64,000 bases of DNA from Saposhnikovia divaricata (lineage: Eukaryota > Streptophyta > Magnoliopsida > Apiales > Apiaceae), in NCBI GenBank assembly GCA_036435485.1, contig CM071596.1:60189001-60253000 (forward strand). Reading direction: 5' to 3'. Below, piece by piece: positions 44,001 through 54,700 of this stretch. The position numbers and the translations under genes are program-made. How positions within the stretch are numbered: the stretch's first letter is position 1; each line of letters opens with the position of its first letter. The notes under the pieces were generated by a model that was not told where the DNA came from, made no database searches, and saw only the letters and a program-made list of their open reading frames with translations.

Positions 44001-45618
44001 AAATGAATATTACTTTTGAATATTCATTTAAATTCCTAATTAATTATGAATATTACCTTAAATATTCTTTTCAGGTCTTATTAATTAATGAATATTGTTT
44101 TGAATATTCATTTAAATATTTATTTATTCAATAAATATTCTCCTGATATTTCTTCAGGGATTATTTTGAGAAATACTCTGATTAAAGATATTCTTTCATA
44201 TTCCCAAATATTCTTTAAATATTTTAATTCAATAAATATTCTCTGAATATTTATTCCATACTTAGAATAACCTCGATAAGGTTTATCTTCTTCGATTATT
44301 ACAGAAAATATTTCGGAGTCATATTATTATTAATCTTATATCAAGAAAGGTTCTCAGACATCATTCTTCTTTGAGTCTATCTCCTTAATAATAAGGGAAC
44401 CTTACTTGGAAAATGTTATTTATCTTGTCGACTTCCCGGTCATAAAGTATTCCCTTCACTCGCAACTCGGGTGCTGTTGACTTATTAAGTCGTTGCTTAC
44501 CTTCTCATCTTTCGAGGGGTAAGATTACTGGAACAAGTTGATATCCGTTACCAAGTAATAGCTTGGGAGTTATTGGTAAATTTTCCTTTCCAACTAGATA
44601 CGACTACTTTGTGGAGTCTTATCAACAAGTATTATACTTGGGGAAAGGGGGACGAACGTTACATTCAGAATCATGAATTCTATTTGAACTAGGAGTCGTG
44701 TAAGAGGCCGAGTAGCGCCGGTCCATCCCCTTTGGCCCAATCGTTGGCCGGGGAGAGCTAGCAAGGCGGTATACAAGTAAAGCCGTCAGTTCTTCCTTCT
44801 ACCGGTAGTAAATCTAAATTGAGTTGTACGATCTCGACTGATCATCAAGATTGGAACAGCGGGCGCGGTGAATACTCCATCATTGGTTCATCATCCAAAT
44901 TTATTTATTTCCTGCAACATGATTACTGTTGGCAGAGTTGGAAAAGTGTCATAACGGGAATTGCAACCCTTTTCTTGCAAGTTCCTCTTCTTAATAACAA
45001 TAAGAATATCTCGCTTACTTTGATGTAGCAGATATTTCTTCAAACAAATACTTTCAGTTACCTTGTAACTTCATCGTTCATAATATACTGGCATCATTTC
45101 CGTAAATGCATGGCATATGGTTTAAAAGATAGCTTTGAACTGTTTTAAATTATCGTTCGGTTATATATTTGTTGGTGGGCTTTCGCTCACCCTTGCTTTG
45201 TTTATATTATGTCACAACAACAGCTAGGACAGATGGCTCGCGTCAGGCGCACTCGGCGCAAGCAGGTTACCCGACCCACCGGACTACCCGCTGAGATGCT
45301 AGCCGCCATTGCTGAGGTAGCATAGTTAGACAGCTTTTGTTTCCTGTTTAACTATATGTATAATTAATGTAATTAACGGCAAAACCTTTAAACCTATGAT
45401 GTTATCCTGTTGGGATTGTAATAACTTTTATTCGTAAACCCTTTAATGTAAGACTTATTTCAATTTCATCTCTGGGAATATAACTGTTGTGTGTGTGAGT
45501 GGTAATTATTGTGGGGTCACAGCATGTGATTTATTTATTGTGGACTCAAGTCAAGTATTATGAATGGATGTAAGACCGTAACCACCAGATCCCTGACCTC
45601 GGATCTGGGGGTGTTACA
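41070..45618 (+). repeat. 5' LTR of the chromovirus
   Basis: 4549 bp, TGTAAGAACCCAGATTTTGG to GGGGGTGTTACA. TATA candidates are TATAAATA at about 41809 and TTATATATTTG at about 45158, the latter about 50 bp before a coding exon. An AT-rich array of GAATATTC-type palindromes spans 43560-44240. It differs from the 3' LTR at about 20 sites by hand count. Confidence 0.95.
43560..44240. repeat. Palindromic GAATATTC-rich array in the 5' LTR
   Basis: About ten diverged units of 50-70 bp, each containing an inverted pair such as AAATGAATATTA...GAATATTCATTT. The exact octamer GAATATTC occurs at least six times. A matching copy sits in the 3' LTR at about 54270-54960. Confidence 0.8.
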
Positions 45619-46592
45619 GAGATGGTATCAGAGCGAGAGTTATATATCCTAAGAGATGATACGACGTTATATAATAATAAATTCAATAATATAATAAGAA
45701 CCCTTGCCAGGTTCACCTAAAACCCTTACGGGAACTTTTTAAGTATCATGATAGTAACATAGTTCGTCTTGTGTAGGCGAGCGACTTGTCGGCCCAGGAG
45801 GCAGCTGCGAGACAGCATGATGAGGACATGTTCCGGACTAGGGACCCATACTATGAGCACTTGCCTGAGGAGGATACTGAGCCTGAGGAGGAGGACGCTG
45901 AGGAGGTCCAGGTTGAGACTGAGGGGGAGGAGGACCCGGAGGGGATCCAGACAGGACAGGATGCTGAGTTAGTAGTTGAGGATGATGATTATTGGGTTGT
46001 GACTGAGATCAGGACTTTGGGAGGTGACACTGACATGACCACGGATCAGGTGGTGCCGGTAGATGAGGGTGTTGAGGGAGATATAGATGAGCCAGTAGTT
46101 GGTGCTGTAGGGAGTTCTGGACTTTTTGTGCCACTCCTCCCTGTTGAGAGAGCCCCTACCCCACCACCACTACCTGTGAGCCCGTACCCCGACGAGTTTG
46201 AGGAGCTTACCCCAGAGCCCCAGCAGACAGAGACTGCCGCTCCAGCTGAGCCATCCACCCCACCTCATGCCCCGATAGGAGGAGTCCCAGTATGTGTTCA
46301 CAACTTGATTGTGAACGGGCTTTATAGAGAGTTGTCTGTGGCAGATGCCAGGTTGGCAGAGTCTAGGAGTGAGTTAGCAGCAGAGAGAGCCGCCCGGATG
46401 AGGGTGCAGGGCAGGAGGACTATCAGTGACAGAGTTGGGTATAGGGCTGTGACCCGCATCGAGCTGAGGGCTCGGGTGAGGGTGCGACAGTTGCCTACTG
46501 ATGGGCATGGTAGGGTAGACAGAGCAGAGGCTGAGGAGGTTTTTCGCATCGCCATGGGGAGGGTTCGGAGGATGTTTCGTCATGGCGGCTGA
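45209..46592 (+). CDS. Extra ORF upstream of gag, probable spliced product with first exon in the LTR
   Basis: Proposed exons: 45209-45316 (inside the LTR, 36 codons, MSQQQLGQMARVRRTRRKQV...) and 45777-46592. The donor GAG|GTAGCA and acceptor TCTTGTGTAG bound a 460-bp intron that contains the LTR end and primer site. The exon 2 frame is closed by a TAG exactly at the acceptor, and phases match, giving 307 residues. The protein has an Arg-rich N-terminus, an acidic middle (many Glu/Asp), a Pro-rich segment and an Arg-rich C-terminus with a likely coiled coil. Without splicing, the first ATG would be 45828. Not recognised; function unknown. RNA binding by the basic N-terminus is a guess. Confidence 0.6.
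45623..45639 (+). other. Primer binding site (tRNA-iMet type)
   Basis: TGGTATCAGAGCGAGAG begins 4 bases after the LTR end and matches the initiator-Met complement over its first 12 bases. Confidence 0.9.
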
Positions 46593-47016
46593 TTTCAGAT
46601 GTAGTGATGCAGTGGTCTAGTTGTCTAGTCATGTACGGACATAGTAGTGCCGGCTTTTGTAGGGATGGTTTCCTTGTACTTGTTTTCCCTTTTTGCAGAC
46701 TAGACAGATAGACAGCGTATTTCACTTTTGACTTGTTGTTGTTGTTAGGATGGCTGTACTTTAAACTATCGTTGTAACTCGGATGTTGTACCTTTTCGGT
46801 ACCTGGTATATATTTGTTTCCATTTCAGTCATTACAATTTTGTTGGGTTGTGATCACGAGTTCATTAGCATATGTATTACTTTTCGATTAAGTTGCCATG
46901 AGATATAAAACTGTGGGATTTTAAAACCCAATCATGTAAAGAATTGTGCAAGGAAAAAAAAATCCTTTAAAACAGGTAAGTGAACCTAATGTATAATTTT
47001 CCAAATTTTCAGTAAA
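46593..47016 (+). other. Leader between extra ORF and gag
   Basis: No gene. It ends with a perfect plant donor consensus CAG|GTAAGT (46972-46980) and an acceptor-like TTTTCAG (47006-47012) four bases before the gag ATG. The 38-base gap between them is too short for a normal plant intron. Confidence 0.5.
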
Positions 47017-47848
47017 ATGCCTCCAAGACGAATGGGCACTAGGGCTAACCCCCGCGAATCTACAGACCAAGAGAGTCACAACCAACACGAGGAAAACCGT
47101 GAAAGTAGTGAGGAACAAGATCAGGACTATAATGAGCAAGAAGATTCCCAGTATGGAGCAGAGGATGAACCCCTGTACTCTGAAGAATTTGAAAGGGAAA
47201 TAGAGGGTGGAGAAACTGAAGTAGAACAGGAAGGGGAGAACCAGGGCGGAAACCCCATGGGCCAGTTTATGGATCTACTTAGGCAGAATTTGAACCAATA
47301 CCCCCAACCACCACCAAGCAACAACACTTCAGTGGCAAATTCCTTTAGGGCCTTTAAGTCCCTTAAGCCCCCAGAGTTCCACGGATCGGCTGATCCCGTT
47401 GAGGCGAGGGCCTGGATCAAAGAAATGGAAAAGTCTTTTGAGATTCTGAGTATCAATGAGGCTCAGAAGACTGTTTTTGCTACTTACCTACTAAAGGGAG
47501 AGGCCAATTATTGGTGGGAAGCCAAGAAAAACATGGAGACTGATGCTGTCATAGCCTGGGAAAGGTTCAAACAATTATTCCTGGAGAAGTACTTCCCGAA
47601 GTTCATGAAGACCCAGATGGAACTTAAGTTTTTGGAACTGAAACAGAACAATATGTCAGTGCCTGACTATGAGGCTAAATTTACTGAGCTATCGAGATTT
47701 ATGCCAGAGTTTGTAGACACAGAAGAGAAGAAAGCTAACAGGTTTCAACAAGGGCTGAAACAGTGGATCCAGAATAGGGTGGCTGTTTTAGAGATTACAG
47801 ATTATGCCACCTTGGTGCAGAAGGCAACCATTGTGGAGGCTGGTAGTG

Positions 47849-47892
<44 letters not shown>

Positions 47893-47916
47893 GGGGATAA
47901 AGAGAAAGCATGTTAG
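47017..47916 (+). pseudogene. Chromovirus gag, N-terminal and capsid part
   Basis: Starts at ATG 47017 (MPPRRMGTRANP). It has a Glu-rich N-terminus (residues 15-80) and the capsid-like retrotransposon gag core (FRAFKSLKPPEFHGSADPVE; YYLLKGEANYWWEA-like; FLEKYFPKFMKTQMELKFLE), residues 105-275. From 47858 a (GA)n microsatellite encodes Arg-Glu repeats. After it this frame stops at 47916, while the zinc-knuckle part continues in the +1 frame, so a change in GA repeat length broke the polyprotein. Confidence 0.88.
47859..47888 (+). repeat. (GA)n microsatellite inside gag
   Basis: About 15 GA units. Coding in either of two frames as alternating Arg-Glu. It sits exactly where the gag frame must shift to reach the zinc knuckles. 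Confidence 0.9.
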
Positions 47917-48571
47917 TATGGGCGGAAGATCCGCTGGAGGAAAACCCCCAACCAAGTTTAATCGAGGAGCGGTTTCCCTACCAGGGAGGAATGTAGGGTT
48001 TAAACCATCTGCGAGCGTAAGTGTGAGCCAGGGCGGCCACCAATCAGGAATGTCCCGTTCCAACCCTTCTCGACCTCCATTGCCATTGTGTGCTACTTGT
48101 GGGAAGAGGCACTCCGGGGTGTGCAACCTGAAGCAGATAAACTGTTATAAGTGTGGGCGAGCTGGGCATTATGCTACCTCTTGCACCACGGTCATCCCTA
48201 GCAGCACAACCTGTTTCCAGTGTGGACAGCGAGGGCACATGAGGAAGGATTGCCCAAAGAGCAAACCAGCAGCATCAGGAGCAAGCAAGGTTGCCTCAAA
48301 TAGGCCACCGACTGCTAGGACTTTCAATATGTCAGTACAAGATGCCGTGAGGGACACAGATGTGATAGCAGGTACTTTTTCTCTCAATTCAGTCAGTGCA
48401 AATGTCTTATTTGATTCAGGAGCAACTAAGTCTTTTATATCTAGAGATTTTGCGCATAAGTTGAAACTTAAAACCCAGCAACTAAGAGATTCCTTACAAG
48501 TAGAAATAGCTAATCAGGAAATCATACCGGTTAATCAAATTCACCCCGATTGTAAGCTAGAAATAGGATGA
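47889..48571 (+). pseudogene. Chromovirus gag zinc knuckles and aspartic protease
   Basis: Frame +1 relative to gag. It holds a Cys cluster CATCGKRHSGVC and two CCHC knuckles (CYKCGRAGHYATSC, CFQCGQRGHMRKDC) that bind the RNA genome. The protease follows, with active-site VLFDSGATKSFIS. A TGA at 48569-48571 interrupts the protease; the same frame resumes with FDVILGMDWL and continues into RT. Confidence 0.88.
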
Positions 48572-51500
48572 CGATCCTTCTATGTCGATTTAATTCCTTT
48601 TAAGTTAGGGGAATTCGATGTCATTTTGGGTATGGATTGGTTGTCTCGCAATGATGCGCGGATAGATTGTAAAGGGAAAAAGGTTAAGTTGAAAACCCCA
48701 GGGAAGAAAGAAATAGTGTTTAAGGGGATGCGACAGACCCAGAAAATTCTGACCATGGCGCAAACCAAGAGATTGTTACGAAAAGGGAACGAGGCTTATT
48801 TAGCCTACGTTATAGACACTCAGAAGGAAGTGCCAAGATTGCAAGACATTCTGGTAGTTAATGAGTTCGAGGACGTGTTCCCACAAGATCTTCCCGGACT
48901 ACCACTTGATAGGGTAATTGAGTTTGCCATCGAATTAGCCCCGGGGACGGCGCCAGTTTCGAAGGCCCCGTACCGACTAGCCCCAGTAGAAATGAAGGAG
49001 CTAGCTAAACAATTACAGGAATTGTTGGATAAGGGCATGATAAGGCCCAGTGTGTCGCCTTGGGGCGCACCAGTGTTGTTTGTTAAGAAAAAGGATGGAA
49101 GTATGAGGTTATGCATCGACTACAGAGAATTGAACAAGCTAACCATAAAGAATAAGTATCCATTGCCCAGGATAGACGATTTGTTTGACCAGCTAAGAGG
49201 AGCTGAATACTTCTCTAAGATTGATTTGAGAACAGGATATCACCAACTGAAGATCAAACCTGAAGATATCCCGAAGACTGCATTCCGCACCAGATATGGA
49301 CATTATGAGTTTTTAGTTATGTCATTTGGATTGACCAACGCCCCAGCAGCCTTCATGGACCTAATGAATAGAGTGTTCAAGGAATATTTGGACAAATTCG
49401 TGATAGTTTTCATTGATGATATTCTCATCTACTCAAAGACAGAGGCAGAACACGCTGAACATTTAAGGATAACCTTAGAAATACTCAGGAAGGAGCAGTT
49501 ATATGCCAAGTTCTCCAAGTGTGAGTTTTGGAAAAATGAGGTACAATTCTTAGGGCACGTGATCAATAGAAAAGGAGTGTTGGTTGACCCCTCCAAGATA
49601 GAAGCAGTTTCAAACTGGGAACGACCAACTACTCCAACCGAGGTGAGGAGTTTTATTGGACTGGCCGGATATTACAGGAGATTTGTCCAAGACTTTGCGA
49701 AAATCGCAGCTCCATTAACTCGACTTACCCGTAAAACCGAGAAATTTGAATGGACTGAGAAATGCGAGAAGAGTTTCCAAGAGTTAAAGAAGAGGCTGGT
49801 GACAGCCCCAGTGCTGGCATTACCTGATGGAAAAGGAGATTTCGTGATTTACAGTGATGCTTCGCATAAAGGACTGGGATGCGTGCTTATGCAGCACGGC
49901 AAGGTAATAGCGTATGCGTCTAGGCAATTGAAGGATTATGAAGTCAGATATCCCACGCATGATCTAGAACTAGCAGCCATAGTCTTCGCTTTAAAGATTT
50001 GGAGACACTACCTGTATGGGGAAAAATGCGAGATTTACACAGACCATAAGAGCCTCAAATACATTTTCACTCAGAAAGAGCTTAACATGCGCCAGAGGAG
50101 ATGGTTAGAGTTAATCAAGGATTATGACTGTGAAATTCGCTATCACCCGGGCAAAGCCAATGTGGTGGCTGACGCCCTTAGTCGGAAAGAGAAGCTCAAG
50201 ATGATAACTTCAGAGAAAGAGCTAGTGAAGGATTTTGAGAAGTTGGAAATCGAGGTTAAGTTACCTGGAGAGGGCCAAGAAAAGTTAATGCAAATTAGAA
50301 TCCAACCTCCATTGCTAGAAAAGATTAGACTGTGCCAGGAACGGATGATGGAGGAAGAAAAGAACTCCACAGAAGAGCTAATGACCGGGGAGGAAATTAA
50401 GTGCGAAAGAGACAAGGAAGGGATCATGAGGTACACATACAGGATATGGATCCCAAATGTTCAGGAGCTCAAGGATGAGATTTTAAATGAGGCACACAAC
50501 TCAAGATACTCAGTGCACCCCGGTAGCACTAAAATGTATAGGGATTTGAAGGAGTATTACTGGTGGCCCAATATGAAAAAGGACGTAGCAGAGTGGGTAA
50601 GCAGATGCTTGACCTGCCAACGAGTGAAGGCAGAGCACCAGAAACCCAGCGGACTTCTACATCCCTTAGAGATTCCAGAATGGAAATGGGAACATATAGC
50701 CATGGATTTCGTAGTAGGTTTACCAAGGACCAAGGCTAATCATGATGCCATATGGGTAATTATAGATCGACTGACGAAATCGGCTCACTTTCTCCCGATC
50801 AACGAAAGGTACACGGTCGACAGACTAGTGGACATCTACTTAAAAGAGATAGTGGCGCGACATGGAGTCCCAGTCGCAATAGTATCCGATCGAGATCCTA
50901 GATTTAACTCCAGGTTTTGGAAAAGTTTTCAAGAATGTGTAGGGACCCGGCTGAACATGAGCACAGCCTACCACCCCCAGACAGATGGGCAAAGTGAAAG
51001 GACCATCCAAACGCTAGAGGATATGTTGAGAGTCTGCGCGATAGACTTCAAGGGAAGTTGGGATGATCACTTGCCATTGGTTGAGTTCTCCTATAATAAC
51101 AGTTATCATTCAAGCATTGGGATGCCACCTTATGAGGCCCTTTATGGAAGAAAATGTCGATCTCCCTTGTATTGGGATGAAGTTGGAGAGCGAAAGATGC
51201 TCGGGCCCGAAGTGGTCCAACGAACTAAAGATGCAGTAGATCTAATCAGAGGACGGTTGGTAGCAGCCCAGGATCGACAAAAGAAATATGCCGACTTAGC
51301 TCGGAAAGGCAAGGAATACGAAGTAGGGGACCTAGTGTTCTTGAAAGTGTCACCTTGGAAAGGTTTAATGAGATTTGGGAAGAAAGGAAAGCTGAGTCCC
51401 AGATACATTGGACCATTTGAGATCTTGAGACGGATTGGGGAACTAGCTTATGAGCTCGCATTGCCCCCGAATCTACAACAGGTGCACAATGTGTTCCATG

Positions 51501-51745
51501 TTTCGATGCTGAGGAAGTATAATCCGGATGCTAAGCATATTGTAGAGTATGAGCAAGTGGACATGCAACCAGACCTGACCTATGTGGAGCAACCTGTGGA
51601 AATCATAGACCGGAAAGAACAAGTGCTCCGAAACAAGGTCATTCAGCTAGTCAGAGTTTTGTGGCAGAACCAAAATGTAGAAGAATCCACCTGGGAACTT
51701 GAAAGCGCAATGCAAGAAAAGTACCCCCACTTGTTTTCAAACTGA
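48572..51745 (+). CDS. Chromovirus pol: RT, RNase H, integrase, chromodomain
   Basis: Opens after the TGA at 48571; first ATG 48626 gives 1039 residues. RT is at about 100-330, with LCIDYRELN and the catalytic FIDD at 262-265. RNase H is at about 400-520 (D411, E448, D473, D516). The integrase zinc domain uses H624, H631, C661, C664; the integrase core has D694, D755 and E791. The chromodomain (about 975-1035, VEIIDRKEQVLRN...VEESTWELE) directs insertion to particular chromatin. All visible catalytic residues are intact, so only the upstream breaks disable the polyprotein. Confidence 0.95.
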   Translation, partial: RSFYVDLIPFKLGEFDVILGMDWLSRNDARIDCKGKKVKLKTPGKKEIVFKGMRQTQKILTMAQTKRLLRKGNEAYLAYVIDTQKEVPRLQDILVVNEFEDVFPQDLPGLPLDRVIEFAIELAPGTAPVSKAPYRLAPVEMKELAKQLQELLDKGMIRPSVSPWGAPVLFVKKKDGSMRLCIDYRELNKLTIKNKYPLPRIDDLFDQLRGAEYFSKIDLRTGYHQLKIKPEDIPKTAFRTRYGHYEFLVMSFGLTNAPAAFMDLMNRVFKEYLDKFVIVFIDDILIYSKTEAEHAEHLRITLEILRKEQLYAKFSKCEFWKNEVQFLGHVINRKGVLVDPSKIEAVSNWERPTTPTEVRSFIGLAGYYRRFVQDFAKIAAPLTRLTRKTEKFEWTEKCEKSFQELKKRLVTAPVLALPDGKGDFVIYSDASHKGLGCVLMQHGKVIAYASRQLKDYEVRYPTHDLELAAIVFALKIWRHYLYGEKCEIYTDHKSLKYIFTQKELNMRQRRWLELIKDYDCEIRYHPGKANVVADALSRKEKLKMITSEKELVKDFEKLEIEVKLPGEGQEKLMQIRIQPPLLEKIRLCQERMMEEEKNSTEELMTGEEIKCERDKEGIMRYTYRIWIPNVQELKDEILNEAHNSRYSVHPGSTKMYRDLKEYYWWPNMKKDVAEWVSRCLTCQRVKAEHQKPSGLLHPLEIPEWKWEHIAMDFVVGLPRTKANHDAIWVIIDRLTKSAHFLPINERYTVDRLVDIYLKEIVARHGVPVAIVSDRDPRFNSRFWKSFQECVGTRLNMSTAYHPQTDGQSERTIQTLEDMLRVCAIDFKGSWDDHLPLVEFSYNNSYHSSIGMPPYEALYGRKCRSPLYWDEVGERKMLGPEVVQRTKDAVDLIRGRLVAAQDRQKKYADLARKGKEYEVGDLVFLKVSPWKGLMRFGKKGKLSPRYIGPFEILRRIGELAYELALPPNLQQVHNVFHVSMLRKYNPDAKHIVEYEQVDMQPDLTYVEQPVEIIDRKEQVLRNKVIQLVRVLWQNQNVEESTWELESAMQEKYPHLFSN

Positions 51746-51766
51746 TTCCGGGACGGAATCCTTTTA

Positions 51767-51778
51767 AGGAGGGGAGAC
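51767..51778 (+). other. Polypurine tract
   Basis: AAGGAGGGGAGAC directly precedes the TGTAAG start of the 3' LTR. Confidence 0.85.
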
Positions 51779-54700
51779 TGTAAGAACCCAGATTTTGGGT
51801 GGAATTAAAACTTTTATGTATTTAATGATGTAAGAATGAATAGTGGATATAGCTACAGTGTAATAATTGATAATTGGGAAAGAATGAATGGAATTCGACT
51901 TTATTATGTTTATGTCTTGAAGAATGTTAAAGGGTGACAACATAGGTAAGAATAATCTATCTTCTAAAGGAATAAGATATGGCAACTTCAAGCAAGAGAA
52001 TACTCTCATGTCATCCAGATCGATAACGATTAATCCAGTAGTTCCGTAAAAAGGTTAAGGAACGATCGAAAGAGAATACGGACAATTATACAACCCTAAG
52101 AGAACAAGTAAAGAATACAGAATGAATAGTGTTTTGGTGGGAGTATATAATAATATGAGACGACACTATATAGAAGTATTCGGAACGGATTTCCGAGTTC
52201 GTATTAGTGATCCAGGGGGAAAATAAGTGTATGTAAAAGCTGTCGGATTCTGAAAAACCGCACTTTTATTTTCTCCGAGAGTTCCCTGGACACTGATAGC
52301 CTTAAGTATTTAACGAATGGATTAAAGGAATATAAAATGGAAAGTTAGAATGAAAGATGGAGAATGAAAGTATTAATATTAAAAAGGATTCCCGGTAAAC
52401 CCTAATTAGAAATCCGTGAAATATTCTCACGAACGATCAATCGAAACGGGTAATAACCGGACACAGAAACAAGCAGAGGAAGCAAGAGTCTTGTGCAAGC
52501 TACTAGTATAAATATCTAGTAACTAAACTAGAAGCAAGGAACTAGCACCTTAGAGGAAGAACCAAGTACTTAGCAAGTAACTACCTAGTTAAGTATTAAC
52601 CACCACAAAACCAACACATGTCTTGCCATTTGATCATCCAACACCTCATCACTTTATTAAAGTGACTTTTACAAGATATTATGTTGTAAGTGGATGAGAG
52701 TGAAGGAGATTAAAACACAAAAAAATCAAAGAACCAAGCAACTCTCTCCCCCCCTTGCAAACAAAAGCATTCGGCCATACCCCTTAATTCAAAATCCAAA
52801 CTCAACCTTCCCACCATTGTTTGTTCTTGAAATAATTAAGGTGAGTCTTACATTTCATAAAACTTATCTCCTCAAAATCTTAGCTTCAAACTCATCCATT
52901 TCCATTTTCAAAAAAATCAAACAAGAGGAGGGTGAATAGTGTTCATCATATACTAACTTTGTTTTCTTGATTTTCCATGGTTAATCTAGCAAGCATAATC
53001 ACTCCTAAGGACCATACAAGGCTTAGTAAGGCTATATCACTATCTAAGGAAGGTATAAAGCTCTTGAAACCCTAACCCTTGTTTAAGATTTAAGCATGTT
53101 TATGATAGTTATAACTTAGTTATGGTTATGTTAAAGTTATAAGCATGATTATGTATGGATTTTGGATTAATGAGGTAAATAGCTAGATGAACGGAAAGGC
53201 ATTGCTTGGCCTCAGTTCATGTATATAAGTCATGTATATGTTGTTTGGGTTGGATGCTATGTTTATGGGAAGATTCGAAATTGATAGATATTCGATTTAC
53301 AGCCGTTATAATGCCCGATTTTACAATACCATGTTTTGTATGCCATTTTCCATGTCGAACCCCTACTGTCCAGAGACCTTATCTGCCATGATAGGATAGG
53401 TAATGTTCTAAGCTTCGTTTTGATATAAAGATCACGTGAAACGGACTTACGTTTTAGGATTTATGACTAAATTACTAAAAGTAGTTCGAATCCGTAAACG
53501 AAAGTTCGTAACTGAAATTGAACCCTCGTAAGGTATGTAACGTCATGGCGAATCTTGGTAAATAAATACTAGGGGTAAGAAGGAAGGTGTGAAAGAAAAC
53601 CGTATGTCAAAAAGAGCATTTTTCGATTTATTAAAAATGTTCGAGTCAAGGTTAAACGCGAACGAACCCCTAAAAGACGACTCTGTTATAACTTTGGTAA
53701 AACACTTAGAAAACGGGCGATAAAACTCGGAGTAAAATATTGGTTCGTAACGATCAACCTTAGAACTCATATGACTTAAGTATGTCCCAAGTATAAGTGC
53801 AGTGACATGTCGTATTAACGAACGAATGTCGGGTCGGATCAGTGATAATAAGTAATCCACAAAAAGGGGTATAACGAGATAACTCGAGAACGTGTTTCGA
53901 TTTAAGTATAACTTAACTTTTAATATGTTAAGTGATTAATCCCGAATGCCTTGGCTATTTATAGATCACCAGGCTGAACCGGGACCCGCTACCACTACCC
54001 CTTACCGTACTCGACTACCAGGCAAGTTTCAATTCCCTTCTTTTAGGCTGTTGTTGTGATTGAATAAATATATATATATATGATTGCTGATATACATATG
54101 CCATTGCATGCATGCCTACTTTCAAGTTGAATTGATATACTTGTTCCCTGAATGTTATTGTTGGCTTATAAGCCAGATAGTTAGATATCAGTTATAAGCC
54201 GAGGATTGTAAGACCCTCATAGAAGGGCATATACATCTTATTAATCGAATATAGACCGGGAGTCAATATTCCTTGATATATCGAGATTACCTCGGAGGAA
54301 AATAATTAAGTAAATATTTTCTATTATTTGGGCGACGAATATTAGTTGAATATTCGTTCGAGACTAATTATTTTAACGATCCTTACTTCAAATAATTATT
54401 TGAACGTAACTATTCAACGAATAATATTTCTCAATATTCATTCAGAGTCGAATTGATTATCGACTATTATTTCGAATATTCTTCTAAAGATGAGACTGTT
54501 AAATGAATATTATTTGGATATTCTTTTAGATTATTATTTTATTAAATAAATATTACTTTTGAATATTCATTTAAGATATTAAATACTTGATGAATATTAT
54601 TTTAATATTCATCTGAAGCTTGATTTAATTATCGAATATTATCTCGAATATTCCTTAAGGCTTGGATTACTAAATGAATATTACTTTATATTCATTTAGG

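Noticed and set aside
46046..46725. Minus-strand ORFs opposite the extra pre-gag ORF
   Set aside because: Shadows of the GC-rich, codon-biased sense frame.
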